From: Trissonchulus latispiculum
Taxonomy: Eukaryota; Nematoda; Enoplea; Enoplida; Ironidae
Assembly (NCBI GenBank): GCA_030248195.1
Contig: JASAND010021340.1
Location: forward strand, 62,001-126,000
DNA length: 64,000 nt
Direction: 5' to 3'
Each line of letters opens with the position of its first letter. Position 1 is the stretch's first letter. The notes beneath the pieces were generated by a model. The model saw only the letters and a list, made by a program, of their open reading frames with translations. It made no database searches and was not told the DNA's origin. Positions 34,749-45,324 of this stretch are shown here, in pieces. Both the position numbers and the translations under genes were made by a program.

Positions 34749-36659
34749 AAGTAATTATTATCCAACTCGCGAATTACTGGATTTTCAAAAACTTGTTGCT
34801 CCAGTTGGTCGAATTAAAATTTGCTGGAGTACGTATAAAATATTGGCCCTCAGGATATTGTGAGGTTGGGGGTTGACAGCGTAGCTAGGGTAGCTGTTGT
34901 TGCATATGGGGTTGCGGGGCCGCAATTTGGATTCCTTCATATAAATGTTGGCCATAGGACCCCGGATGGACAGGGTAATAGCGTGGATCCCCTTGATTCA
35001 AAAAGTTTTGTTTGGCCACTTTTTCTGGGGAGGCCAAGGGTGGGTCCTGGGATGCAGGAGGGGGACTTGCAAGGGTGGAGACGGGGGAGGCTAAGTGTGA
35101 TACAAAGGTGGGGCAGAGAGGCCCCCTCTACAAATTGGAGTTTTCTGAATTTGAACGAAAGAAGGGGCCGTCTGTTGGTTTGGCAACAAATTTCCATACT
35201 GATCCCGGGGAAAAGTAATGCCACCCATGTGTGAAGGTCGGGACAATTGAGTTTTTGGGCCATTTACATACGTATTTTGAGAATTTTGAACATTTTGAAA
35301 ATTTTCCCCGGAGTAGGTGGGCTGGGGCAGATACGTAGAAAGAGGGGGTATGGGGTCCCCTCCAGTTTGGACCATAACCACAAAACATTGGCTGTGGGCA
35401 GAATCATACACAGATCCCGATTCGGAGTCACCCGAGTTAAAGGAGGGTTGGCCACCCGTAGCCGAAATTTGGACAGATTGAAAAACCCCATGATTTAGGG
35501 GGGCGCCCCCCCCCACCTGATTGATCGGACGAAAAACCCACCGTATTGCAAATGTTGGACGAATTTTGAGACGTTTTTGGTTGGAAATACGTATTTAAGG
35601 GCGGAACAGATGATTTAGGGGGGCTTCCCCGAACCCAATAAAGCAGAAATAACTTCTTCAGCTGCTTGGCAGCGTCAAAACCGAGGGGAAATAAAATTGT
35701 CAAAATCACGCCGAAAATTTGAATTTTCTGAATGTTGGGGGTAGTGGATTTTTCTACAGGTTGGGAAGTAATTTGTGAGGGTGCTGAAACCGGCCCCCCA
35801 AGCGTTATTACCCGGGTCTCCCTCTGGCCCTGTGTATAATTCTGACCCAAATTTTGGGAAGTGACGACCCTTGTATGGTGGGAGGAATGCAAATTTGATA
35901 GGTGTAGCTCGGTGGGTACCCCCCATGTATTTTGTTAAACCACAGAAAAATTGAGATTACCGCTGGAGGTTTTCCCTACGGGGAAATTTTCTCCAGCGGT
36001 TAAATTGCGTCTGGCACGAGGGGGGGTAGGAGGACGGACACCCCCCCGAAAAATTATAGGTGAGGGAACTGAATTTTGGGGGTGTTGATTTTCCGAATTT
36101 TCAGAGTGGGGGAGATCTTGATTTTGGGGGTGTGGGAGTTGGTCAGGACTCCTGACCTGCAATTGGTCAGGATCAGAATTTGGGGGGGAGACGAAATTAT
36201 AACTTGGGGGGTGCAGATTGGAGGATCTGTAAGCTGAAATGGGATGGAGTATTCTAAGAATTTGGGGGGGGTTCTGAAAATTTTGGGTTGAATTACCTGG
36301 ATTTTAGGTTGGACTTTGTAAATTTTGGGGGAGATCCTGTCCCCCAAGCCCCCCAGCCAACAACTGTGTTCCACCCCCGAACCGTTTACATTATGACTTG
36401 ACAATACTGTGGGGATTGTACAGTTTGTGACCCCCCCAGCAACCCCAAAATTTTGAGAGGATTGAGAACCCCCCAACTCGATTCCCCCCGACCGCGTCAG
36501 CCGCGGAGATAAAGAAAAACGACGATTTAAAAAGCTGTCTGAACTTTCGGCTGCTTGCCCAATCGGAAGTTCAGAAAAAAGACGGGCAGTGCCATCACGA
36601 ATTTTTTGAGGTAGCGGGTAAGCGGGGGAGAAGAATCAGACATATTACTCAAAATGAAA
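34749..36659 (-). pseudogene. Pro/Gln/Gly-rich N-terminal gag extension or leader with multiple frame breaks
   Basis: Several overlapping minus frames (36709-36527, 36476-36054, 36162-35935, 35926-35437, 35516-35091) have similar low-complexity composition rich in Pro, Gln, Asn, Ser and Gly. A start MSDSSPPL lies at about 36639. Shifting one frame joins that start to the 36476-36054 frame. The + strand is G-run rich, with many tracts of five or more G. This is either a very long decayed gag N-terminus or a purine-asymmetric leader. Confidence 0.45.
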
Positions 36660-36668
36660 CGGTCGCCA
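36660..36668 (-). other. Primer-binding-site-like TGGCGACCG
   Basis: On the minus strand TGGCGACCG follows ...TCTACAAAC, suggesting an LTR that ends in CA immediately to the right. A TGGCGA start is also seen next to the LTRs at 48640 and 59774, so three different LTR elements here share a primer-site type. The matching LTR partner was not found. Confidence 0.5.
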
Positions 36669-37723
36669 GTTTGTAGAATATAAATATTCCGTAAAATAAT
36701 TTGTTTCAAATAAAGATTGCAGAGGTTCGTGTTTGAGTGTTTATATGTCTGATTATTCCACCGCTTAACCGCTAACTAACTTGAAAATGTAGACGACAAC
36801 AGCCCTAATCTAATTCTGACACGAGTTTACTTTAAACGAAAATACAAATTGAACAGGAATTCAAAAATATAAAATATTCGTAGAAGTACAAAACATTTTC
36901 TCAAAAGGGGAACAAAATTACAAAGCATGGGCAAGCACTAAATATACAAAATACAAAGGGGAAAACCCCGAAAGCCCAAAAAGGCGGGACCCAAAGACCC
37001 CAAAGTTTCCCCCCAAAAATTCACGAACCTACATATTGAGGATGATGGTGACCAAAGGCGTTGCAAACCGCCTGCCCAAACAACTTCGGAAATGGGACTG
37101 ACGACAAATTGCGCTCAATTTTCAAAGAATGAATCATTAGCTAACTCCGGCCTTGGACCGTACACACAAGTGTAATTTAGGTTGATTTGCATAAAGGTAG
37201 CACACACTTTTGCATAATTTTGAGTGAAATCAAGGAAATATTCCACAACGTAGTAACATAGTAGCATAGTAATGTAGTGTAGTAACTAACTCCATTTCTT
37301 TAGCTAGTTATGACATATTCTTCTAAATTGCATTGACGAGTGAGGGAGGGAACAACCACAAACGTGTGCATTCATTAGCGAGAATTGCTTTATCGAGAAT
37401 CGCTTTAGTGAGAAAATGCGCTTTCGTTATGTTAAAATAAGATTAAGTGAGAATGCATTTATTGCAGATTAGGCTTTAGCGAGAAATGGCTCTAGTGAGA
37501 AAAAAAAAGATTAAGAAGAGAATGCAGGTTAGTTTGCTTTAAAAAGTGTTTGTAACACTAACAAAGTAATTGACTAACTGGTGAGCTAATTAACTGAACC
37601 AAATATTAACATATTAACTAACTAATTAACCAATTAACTACTATTTGAATAATAGAAGAGTATATTGATAATTGCAAACTACATCAAAAATATTGCAAAC
37701 AATACGTGATGGTAAAATCCCGG
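36669..37723. other. Possible 5' LTR (minus) and repeat-rich spacer
   Basis: If the primer-site assignment is right, an LTR should begin at 36669 and run rightward, but without a second copy its far edge cannot be set. At 37365-37500 an imperfect tandem motif like TAGCGAGAATGGCTTTAGTGAGAA recurs about five times. No gene. Confidence 0.4.
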
Positions 37724-39405
37724 GGCCCGTTTCACGAAGCGCTTATAGCGCAATAAGCTTATAAAAAGTGTCAATTTTACAAGCTTATAAATTTTACCGT
37801 TTCACGAAGGTCTTGTAAGTTGAGATTTCTTATAAGTTTTATAAGCAGGAAGGACCTCTTATAAAGCTCTTATAAATACAAATCCTTCCTGCTGAAACAT
37901 AAGTCAATGGGTACAATACATGGTCTACTTTGACTTTTAAATAAATTAGAATTATGTAAATATGCAAAATTAGTTGCTTTATGAAAGTATTAGATTAATA
38001 CTATTAAAGCATATAGATTGATTACAACTGATGAAATTAATCTAAACATATTTGGTTTTAGGAGTTTATTTCTAATTTTTAATAATCCTCCGAACATAGT
38101 ATTCTTGATTAAGCTAATTAATTCACAAATTATTTGTACAGTACCGCGTCAATAATGACGAATATTTGGAAACTAGGTTTTATTCTCATGTTCATGCTTT
38201 GTCTTCAGTCGAAATAACAAATAAGTCTTGTAAATGCGTAGAAATCCTTAGAAATTGGCAGTTTTAAGCACGTATATAGGTTAAAATTATAAGCGACTTA
38301 CACGAGTTTTGCGCAACACTTTACAAGCTCTTATAAAGCTCATAAACCACTTATAAATTTCCACTTATAGCCTAATAGCAAGAGTACATAACAATTAAGA
38401 GTGTGACAAGCGTCAAGCTCTCAGTTATTAGGCTTGGGGACATGATATGCACGATAACGGCTGACCCCCCCCACAAATTAGACCCATCACTTCAAAGATA
38501 TTCGCACGCTATGCCGATTGTGTGACGATTCCCCGAAAAAGGGCATGCCGCTGTCAAAATGTTGACAGTTATATGTCAAATTTAATGGCCACTTAAGACC
38601 CCTTTTGCATACCCCCCACCAAACGGGGGAACATTCGCGTATTGTGGTCGGAGCACCGTTACGCAATGCCAAGAAGAGGAGCCCTCTAGTGGCTTACTCT
38701 TCTTCTAATATATAGTGCAATTATGCACTCTTGCTATTAGGCTATAAGCGGAAATTTATAAACAGTTTACGAGTGGTTTGTAAGATCTTGTAAAGTGTTG
38801 CACAAAACTCTTATAAGTAGCTTAATTTTTGGACTTATAAACGCTTATAGCTGCCAATTTGTAACTATTTCTACGCATTTGCAAGATTTATTTGTTATTT
38901 AGACTGAAAACAAAGTATGAATTTAAGAATAAAACTTAGTTTTCAAATATTCGTCATTATTGGTGTACACATAATTTGTGGATTGACAAACTTAATCAAC
39001 AATGTTATGTTGGGTGGATTTATTAAAAATTAGAAGTAAACTGCTAAAACCAAATATGGTTAACTTAATTCCATCAGTTGGTAATCTGTATGCTTTAACA
39101 CTTTCATAAATCAACCAATGTTATTGATTTTACATGATTCAAATTTATTTAGTTCAGACGTCTGGGGGGACTTAAAAGTCAAAGTAGAGCATGTATTGTG
39201 CCCATTGACTTATACTGAGCAGTGAAAATATGAAGGCTTTTCAGTTACAAGCGCTTTATAAGTGGTTCTTCCTGCTTATAAAACTTATAAGAAATCTAAA
39301 CTTACAAGACTTTCGTGAAACAGTAAAATTTATAAGCTTGTAAAGTTGACACTTTTTATAAGCTTATAGCGCTATAAGCGCTTCGTGAAACGGGGCCCAG
39401 GTGGG
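37724..39405. mobile_element. Giant palindromic element with GGGCCCGTTTCACGAAGC ends
   Basis: The left arm (37724-38364) and right arm (38742-39405) are inverted copies over about 640-660 bases. The ends read GGGCCCGTTTCACGAAGC on the left and its complement on the right. The arms are full of CTTATAAG/TTATAAGC words. A smaller chimeric MITE (38365-38741) sits at the axis. The arms differ by substitutions and small indels but stay alignable throughout. No protein is encoded. Superfamily unknown; no clear target duplication. Confidence 0.85.
38365..38741. mobile_element. Chimeric MITE at the centre of the palindrome
   Basis: The left part (38365-38490) is an inverted match to the right half of the MITE at 53516-53768 (CTAATAGCAAGAGT end, GTCAAGC, GGGGACATGATATGC, CGGCTGAC). 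The right part (38610-38741) is instead the right end of the MITE at 51475-52147 (ACCAAACGGGGGAACATTCG, GTGGTCGGAGCACCG). Both families end in CTAATAGCAAGAGT, so the two ends still form a terminal inverted repeat. Confidence 0.75.
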
Positions 39406-39411
39406 GCCGTT

Positions 39412-40060
39412 TCACTAACATTCTTATAAAGTCGCTTACTATTAGGCTATAAGCGGAAATTTAAGCGGCTTGTGAGGACTTTACAAGGTCTTGTAAAGTG
39501 TTTTACACAACTCTTATATGTCGCTTATAACTTTTGCACTTATTAGCGCTTATAAGCAGTTATAACTGTGTTGTTACAAGCACTTCTAACGAATTATACA
39601 TAAATTAGAGATTATTTGCTGTATTTTGGCTCTAAACCTCTCTACAATACAATTATGAAATGTAATGTACATACCTTCCCCGTGGACGCAAAGGAGCCAA
39701 TGTTTGACAAACTTCCTCCTCCCACTTCTGGAGTGTAAACAAGGAAAAATGAAGTTAAACACTTTAACAGCACAATAAAGTATTTTCAATAACTTGACTT
39801 CTTAATATTTTCCTCCACTTTCTGCAGAAAACACACTAAAGCACGAACAAAGTTTCGAATTCCTGTCGAATGTTCAACTAGCGATTTTTAAATTAGATGT
39901 TTGAAACGGCTTTTGCGCTCTGTCGGCCAGCGGCTTACTTTAGTTTCGGCATTCAGGAACTGTTTTGTTTAAATATTATGCTGTAGCAGTGAAGAATACT
40001 AAAGATTTGTTGTTATAAGCGTTTTACAAGTGGTCCTTTCTGCTTATAAAACTTTGCGTT
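39412..40060. repeat. Decayed second copy of the TTATAAGC palindromic family
   Basis: GGGGCCGTTTCAC at 39414 starts a copy that soon jumps to the inner-arm text (CTATTAGGCTATAAGCGG near 39440) and continues to about 39580. A further fragment at 40013-40060 repeats TGTTATAAGCG...TGCTTATAAAACTT. It is interrupted and internally deleted. Confidence 0.65.
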
Positions 40061-40249
40061 TTTTGCGGATGAATGTTATATTTAAGCGCTAATCTTTTTC
40101 ATAGCCGAGGTACTTGGCGAGTTCTCCCTCATTGTCCGCCTAATGTCAACATTGAAGCCATCTTCAACTTCGTCTGTAACAGAAACAAAATACTATCAAA
40201 ATAATGTTTACCTAAATTTTATGCCAACGCTCAAACGATTGCTTTTATG

Positions 40250-40250
<1 letters not shown>

Positions 40251-40306
<56 letters not shown>

Positions 40307-40318
40307 CACTACTACTAC
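40251..40318. repeat. (ACT)n / (ACC)n microsatellite
   Basis: About 22 trinucleotides, mostly ACT with a block of ACC. It forms the abrupt left edge of the gypsy remnant that follows. Confidence 0.95.
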
Positions 40319-40324
40319 TTAGTA

Positions 40325-40953
40325 GCAACGTCAGACATTTGAAGACAGCCGTCTACAATCCTACGTCTAATGGAATGGTGGAGAGATTCAACCGAGTGAT
40401 GAAGGAGGGACTCCAAATTGGATGTCTCGAAGGATCAACGTGGGAGTCATGTATCAGGAAGATCCTTGTCACCTACCGAAGCACACCACATTCCATCACA
40501 GGTTTGTCACCGTTCTAAGTTCTTCACGGAGGAAGAAAGATGAAGACGATGCTTGCGCCGCCGACACTGCACAAGCCGAATAAGCAGCGAATCATGCCAA
40601 AATCCAACAGCCTCATGCCAGGAGATTGGGTTCGATGTCGATTGCCATGGACTCCGAAAGGAAAATCTTCGTGGTCCAAGCCTCTGCGAATCATTCGACG
40701 GAAGGATAGATTCACCTACCAACTGGAGAATGGGAGGATATGGCACGCCAGGAAACTTACCAAAGCCCGTGTGACGTCCGAAGTAACCGACGAAGACGAC
40801 GCACCGGTTCTACCACTGCCTCCTGTAACGGAAGACGTTGCCGAAGTCCCAGCTCCAGATCCGCCTCCTAATCAACAGCCCAATGATCAGGGACATCAGC
40901 ACCAGCAAGGAATTTGCCGTGTCCCCGATTTCTTCCAAGCTGGATTTGCCTAG
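40325..40953 (+). pseudogene. Ty3/gypsy integrase C-terminal remnant
   Basis: The end of the integrase catalytic core, NGMVERFNRVMKEG, includes the Glu of the DDE triad, followed by WESCIRKILVTYRSTPHS. A stop at 40516 then breaks the frame. After it, the C-terminal domain continues in frame 40540-40953: MPGDWVRCRL, KPLRIIRRKDRFTYQLENGRIWHARKL and a Pro/Asp-rich tail. The arrangement matches K02A2.6-like gypsy Pol proteins. The element is 5'-truncated at the ACT microsatellite. A purine tract and an LTR follow directly. Confidence 0.82.
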
Positions 40954-40970
40954 GGTGTTCAACCCTCCAT

Positions 40971-40982
40971 GGAAGAAAGGGT
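40971..40982 (+). other. Polypurine tract of the gypsy remnant
   Basis: GGAAGAAAGGGT: a purine run immediately before the LTR start, as used for plus-strand priming. Confidence 0.65.
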
Positions 40983-41145
40983 GATGTAGTGTCTGCATAA
41001 ATGACATTCACATGAAACTCTAGACATTGTTCTTATTATGTTGTGTAATATGCAAATTAGTTTACTGCCTATATAAGTGCTTGTTTTCTGTGATTAAATC
41101 AGTCTGCTTGTTCTCTCTTCTCAGACTCTTCTCGCCCACTACATC
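40983..41145 (+). repeat. 3' LTR of the gypsy remnant
   Basis: It begins GATGTAGTG and ends CACTACATC, exact inverted complements; the canonical TG...CA edges are 40985 and 41143. It lies directly after the polypurine tract and integrase coding. No partner LTR is in the window. Confidence 0.75.
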
Positions 41146-41448
41146 CTGTATTTTATTTGTTGTGCTTTTGTTATTTCGTTATTCATAATAATTGTGTATT
41201 TTACTGCTATTACTTTGTCCAGTGAGTCCGTTCACCATGAGTTAAGCTTAGATCAGTTTTAACTCCTTTAGAATTACATCATTTGTATAGATTTCATTCA
41301 CAGGTCCCCTCCTCTAGGTCTGTGTGAATGTGTAAGGATCAGCCTGCGTGTCTATGAGTACGTGAAGACAAGTTCTTCCCTTTCACAAGAAGTGACGCTA
41401 GGTCTTCCGCACAGTAAGACTGCACGCCTAAGTCAGACAGATGAGAGC
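41146..41448. other. Spacer between gypsy LTR and fold-back
   Basis: No gene or repeat is recognised in this AT-rich stretch. Confidence 0.4.
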
Positions 41449-42195
41449 TGTTGTACATTTTACGGGGACAGAAACCCTGCAGTGCGTTAATTGATTTTTC
41501 CACTTAAGTCAAAACTGAGAGACAATAGAGAATTGAGAAGGGTAGGTTAAAGGCAATGACCTCACCGACTGTCACCGTAAAATGAATAGGAAAGTGAAAT
41601 CTGTCCCCGCATACTAAAATTGGATTTTAAGAAAAGTTCACACTTTTTCGTTAAGTTAAGAGTTTTTGAACACTTAAATTTTAATTTAATGACAAATTGA
41701 TATATAATTTAAAATTACTTTTAAACATTTATATTTTAATTGTTTTAAGTTGAAAGTATAGCCAAAATAATTTCAAAACGGTCTTTCTAATAAATACAAT
41801 TTAATCTTAACTACCTATATAAATGTTTATAATACAATGAGAAACAGTTACTTTTTCAGTTGTTTGGAAATTTAAAGTGTAAGGTTTGATTTTACTTATA
41901 TGAACAGTTTTAGTGCTTGTTGAAACCCAGAATTATTGACATACGTATGTTTGTGTAAGTTAGTTATGTAAGTTCGTTTCCCTGTTTAATTATTAAAATG
42001 TCATTTTCCTGAAGTCCATTCAGTATGCGGGGATAGATTTCACTTTCCTATTCATTTTACGGGGACAGTCGGTGAGGTCATTGCCTTTGATGTACCCTTC
42101 TCAATGCTCTAATTGTCTCTGAGTTTTGACTTAAGTGGATAAAAGTAAATTAACACACTGCAAGGGTTTCTGTCCCCGTAAAATGTACAACAGTC
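41449..42195. mobile_element. Fold-back MITE with TTTTACGGGGACAG ends
   Basis: The inverted arms (about 41449-41640 and 42000-42195) both start with CTGTTGTACATTTTACGGGG and contain a second internal TTTTACGGGGACAG copy, so each arm has a repeated subterminal motif. The 360-base interior is AT-rich and non-coding. No convincing target duplication was found. Confidence 0.8.
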
Positions 42196-42262
42196 CAGAT
42201 GGAAACCCCTCTAAAATTGATGCAAAAGGCAACCCTAAAAAGAATGAACGAAAGTTTAGTTA

Positions 42263-42286
42263 AGTAGTAGTAGTAGTAGTAGTAGT
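42263..42286. repeat. (AGT)n run at the 3' tail of the LINE
   Basis: About eight AGT units, just beyond the end of LINE ORF2 on the minus strand. Short microsatellite tails are usual for CR1/L2-type elements. Confidence 0.8.
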
Positions 42287-42417
42287 TTAATCAACCAACC
42301 AAAGAATACGTAGCAACGCATAGTATTACAATTTAGCATATAAATGACAAAACAAAAAAGTGGTTATAGACGCATCATTGCACAATATTGTAGGTTGAAA
42401 GGAGCAAGGTGGGCCGA

Positions 42418-44709
42418 TTATCCGGCTGCTAATCCTCGCCCCTTGGTGAAGTTCAAAAATGAAATAGCAGCGAGACGGCTTTTAAAAATTTCAAGATTTT
42501 CTGCTGAAACAACGAAATCATCCAAAGAATTCCAAATTTCAATCACCCTTTGATTGAAAAAATATTTTCTAACGTTTAAACTTGTTCTTTTCATGAACAA
42601 CTTTCTAGAGTTACCTCGCATAGCAGGATTTCCAGTGTACTCAAAGAAATCATCAAATGACAGTTGTACCAGACCATGAATAATTTTATACACCATAACC
42701 ATATCCTTATATATCCTCCTTTCTTCCAAGGAAGGCAAATTTAGTTTATTTAAACGTTCAGCATAAGATAAATTTCGAAAACCAGACAACTTTCTGGTAA
42801 AAAGACGTTGGACGCGTTCTATCAAGTCAATGTCTTTAAGCAAATAAGGTGACCAAACTTCAGAACAATATTCAAGTTTTGGCCTCACATATGCTTTGTA
42901 CAGTTTTATCATAAATTTTGGATTTCTATTTTGAAAAGCTGAAAAGATCAGGTTAACTTTTCTAAAACCAGCTTTTGCAATATCATTGCAATACATAGAA
43001 AATTTTAGATCGCTAGATATTCTAACACCAAGATCCACAAAATTGGAAACATTATCAAGTTGCTGAGTACCGAGAACGTAAGTCATTCTGGGATTTAAAT
43101 GTCCCAAATACATAACAACACATTTAGATAAGGCTAAAGATAGTTGCTTAGTATTAGTCCAATTATATACATTATCCAAGTCATGCTGAACTAAGACTTG
43201 ACTTTCATCAGAATTTGCATAAGCCAAATAGAGCTTGGCATCGTCGGCATACAATTTAACATCAAGCGCACGTAATACAGAGCATAAGTCATTAATATAT
43301 AGCAAAAACAACAAAGGACCTAGAATGCTTCCTTGAGGAACCCCGGAAATTACCGATAATTTCGTAGAAGAGCACTGCTCAACTTGAACGAACTGCTTTC
43401 TATCAGTTAAATAATTTGATATCCAAATGTGAAAAAGTCCATTTATACCTAGCGAAGTAAGAATTTGGAGTAGGTTAGGATGAGAAACTGTGTCAAATGC
43501 CTTTGCTATGTCGAGATAAATCACATCAATGTTTAATTTATGATCTAACGCCTTAGTCCAATTGTTTAAAGTAGTGAGAAGCTGCGCTACTGTTGACCTT
43601 TTTTTGCGGAAACCAAATTGATTCACACTGAGCAGCTTATTAGCTTCTAAATAATTTGTTAAAAATTCAGCTAGAATAGATTCCATTGCCTTACTACTAC
43701 TGCATAGGAGGCTAACTGGTCTATAGTTACTGCATTCAGATTTTTTGCCTTTTTTATGGATAGGGATAACTTTAGCTAACTTCCATTCAGTTGGTACAAT
43801 GCCTAAATCCAAAAGGTTTTTGAACAATATAGATAATGGTTTTGCTATGACTGAGGCCAGTTTCACCAATAAAATCTGTGGAATTTCATCCGGGCCACTG
43901 CTATATTTAGCCGGAAGATTTTTTAAGTGTTTTAGTACAATGTTTTCATCGAAATTTATATTGCCAATACATGTAGTTGGATTTCCAAGATTTTCTAGAG
44001 CAAGTCCGTTATCTGTTGTAAAAACCGAAGTAAAATATTTGTTAAAAAGTTTCGCTTTTTCAAAATTATCGGTTATCTGTTCCCCATCTGACATAAGCGC
44101 AGAAATATTTGATTTTTGAGATAAACGGCATTTAATATAATTCCAGAAACTGCTATCATTGTTTGCATTCAGCACTTTAGCTTCCTTGTCAAAAACATCT
44201 TTTCGCTTAGCGCGTCTAGCTTCACTTGAGGCAGATTTCCATTTCTGTTTATTTAGGGGGGTCGGAGAGTTTTTATAGCTTTTATGCAACTTTACTTGTT
44301 TTCGGTGCAATTTCAAGGTTTTAGTAGACCACTGCTTTGAGTTATTGCTTCTGACTACAAAAGGCACAAACTTATGTATGCCCTCCCAAATAACAGACTT
44401 AAACCTGTTCCACATAGCATCAATACAATCCAAATCTAACAACACTTCATCCCACCGTATGCTACGTAAAAATTCTCTAAAACCATCATAATCAACTTTC
44501 TTAAAATTATAAATTTGTCTATTTTCCTGATAGTTGCATAAGAAAGGACCGATTTTACCACTAATTTCTAAATGATCAGCCAACAGTTGAGGTGAGGTTA
44601 CGCACAAATTTGGCAACTGGTCGGCATAATTTGAAAAAACAAGATCCAAAGTATTACCCGATATATGGGTGGGTTCCAAAACAAGTTGATCAAGACCAAA
44701 TTCAAGCAT
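42418..44709 (-). CDS. LINE ORF2: endonuclease end plus reverse transcriptase, 763 codons
   Basis: The frame starts inside the endonuclease (LVLEPTHISGNTLDLVFSN, then LLADHLEI in place of the usual SDH). The RT follows with SSGPDEIPQILL, VIPIHKKG, NYRPVSLLCSSSKAMES, FGFRKKRST, VIYLDIAKAFDTVSH, GVPQGSILGPLLF and the catalytic YADD near residue 465-475. A thumb and C-terminal region reads VRPKLEYCSEVWSP, IERVQRLFTRKL and ends at IWNSLDDFVVSAENLEIFKSRL. There is no RNase H, which fits CR1/L2/Jockey-type clades. The ATG is internal: coding continues upstream across a stop near 44718 and a frameshift near 44890. Confidence 0.88.
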   Translation of the reverse strand: MLEFGLDQLVLEPTHISGNTLDLVFSNYADQLPNLCVTSPQLLADHLEISGKIGPFLCNYQENRQIYNFKKVDYDGFREFLRSIRWDEVLLDLDCIDAMWNRFKSVIWEGIHKFVPFVVRSNNSKQWSTKTLKLHRKQVKLHKSYKNSPTPLNKQKWKSASSEARRAKRKDVFDKEAKVLNANNDSSFWNYIKCRLSQKSNISALMSDGEQITDNFEKAKLFNKYFTSVFTTDNGLALENLGNPTTCIGNINFDENIVLKHLKNLPAKYSSGPDEIPQILLVKLASVIAKPLSILFKNLLDLGIVPTEWKLAKVIPIHKKGKKSECSNYRPVSLLCSSSKAMESILAEFLTNYLEANKLLSVNQFGFRKKRSTVAQLLTTLNNWTKALDHKLNIDVIYLDIAKAFDTVSHPNLLQILTSLGINGLFHIWISNYLTDRKQFVQVEQCSSTKLSVISGVPQGSILGPLLFLLYINDLCSVLRALDVKLYADDAKLYLAYANSDESQVLVQHDLDNVYNWTNTKQLSLALSKCVVMYLGHLNPRMTYVLGTQQLDNVSNFVDLGVRISSDLKFSMYCNDIAKAGFRKVNLIFSAFQNRNPKFMIKLYKAYVRPKLEYCSEVWSPYLLKDIDLIERVQRLFTRKLSGFRNLSYAERLNKLNLPSLEERRIYKDMVMVYKIIHGLVQLSFDDFFEYTGNPAMRGNSRKLFMKRTSLNVRKYFFNQRVIEIWNSLDDFVVSAENLEIFKSRLAAISFLNFTKGRGLAAG

Positions 44710-45320
44710 AGATTCATAAAATTAACGATCAATACACGGCATATTAGTAACATCTAACCAGTTAATTATAGGATAATTAAAATCACCAAACACAAACTTA
44801 GTAAAAGCATTATCAAGATGTTCGCGAAATTTCCCTATCAGACTGTAAGTAGATTGCCGTTTATCAGCCGAAGGAGTTCTGTATACTAAGCAAACTCGAA
44901 ATTTTTCTTTTTATCAACATAAATATCACATATTATAGCTTCAAAATAGTTATTTGATACTTGTTCGATTATATTAAATTGTAAAAATTTAGGTATAAAT
45001 ATCATAACACCACCACCCTGTCCTTTCCTAGTTGAGTCATCAGACCTTACAATATTGTGCGTTCTCAAAATTGTGCCGAAAATGAGATTGTCATCTGCTT
45101 CAGTTAACCAAGTTTCAGTTAACAAAAATATGAACTTTCTGTTTTGATCAACTTGGAAGCAGAGTTCATCAATCTTATTTTTAACACTTCGAGCATTAAC
45201 ATAGGTGAACGATAATAAACTTGAAATATTGGAATGACTACTTCGGTTGGAACGGTTTAGTTTCCCACAGTGGCACCTTAGGTTTTGTCCATTTTCATTT
45301 GGAGTTGTCGGAGGCTGGGG
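44640..45320 (-). pseudogene. LINE ORF2 endonuclease, N-terminal part, frame-broken
   Basis: Reads SFTYVNARSVKNKIDEL, then LLTETWLTEADDN (catalytic Glu motif) and GGGVMIFIPK, all in one frame to 44886. After a frameshift the same domain continues with RTPSADKRQS and VFGDFNYPIINW in the frame of the main ORF2, then meets a stop just before 44709. Coding starts in a frame overlapping the ORF1 stop, without an obvious ATG, suggesting reinitiation or frameshift expression in the parent element. Confidence 0.8.
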
Positions 45321-45324
45321 TCGC

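Larger units (their letters stand above)
31923..36668 (-). mobile_element. LTR retroelement fragment: leader, long Pro-rich gag, zinc knuckle, protease
   Basis: Read on the minus strand: a primer-site-like TGGCGACCG (36668-36660), a Pro/Gln/Gly-rich N-terminal gag region with shifting frames (about 36650-34749), the gag core and zinc knuckle (34748-32979), an aspartic protease (about 32598-32236) and a post-protease segment (32149-31932). A MULE insertion then interrupts it. RT, RNase H and integrase are not seen beyond the MULE, so the copy is truncated or the rest is lost. It is most like Ty3/gypsy-type elements, but the gag is divergent. Confidence 0.75.

Noticed and set aside
41437..42207. 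Target duplication around the TTTTACGGGGACAG fold-back
   Set aside because: CAGATG occurs near both ends but at different distances from them; treated as coincidence.
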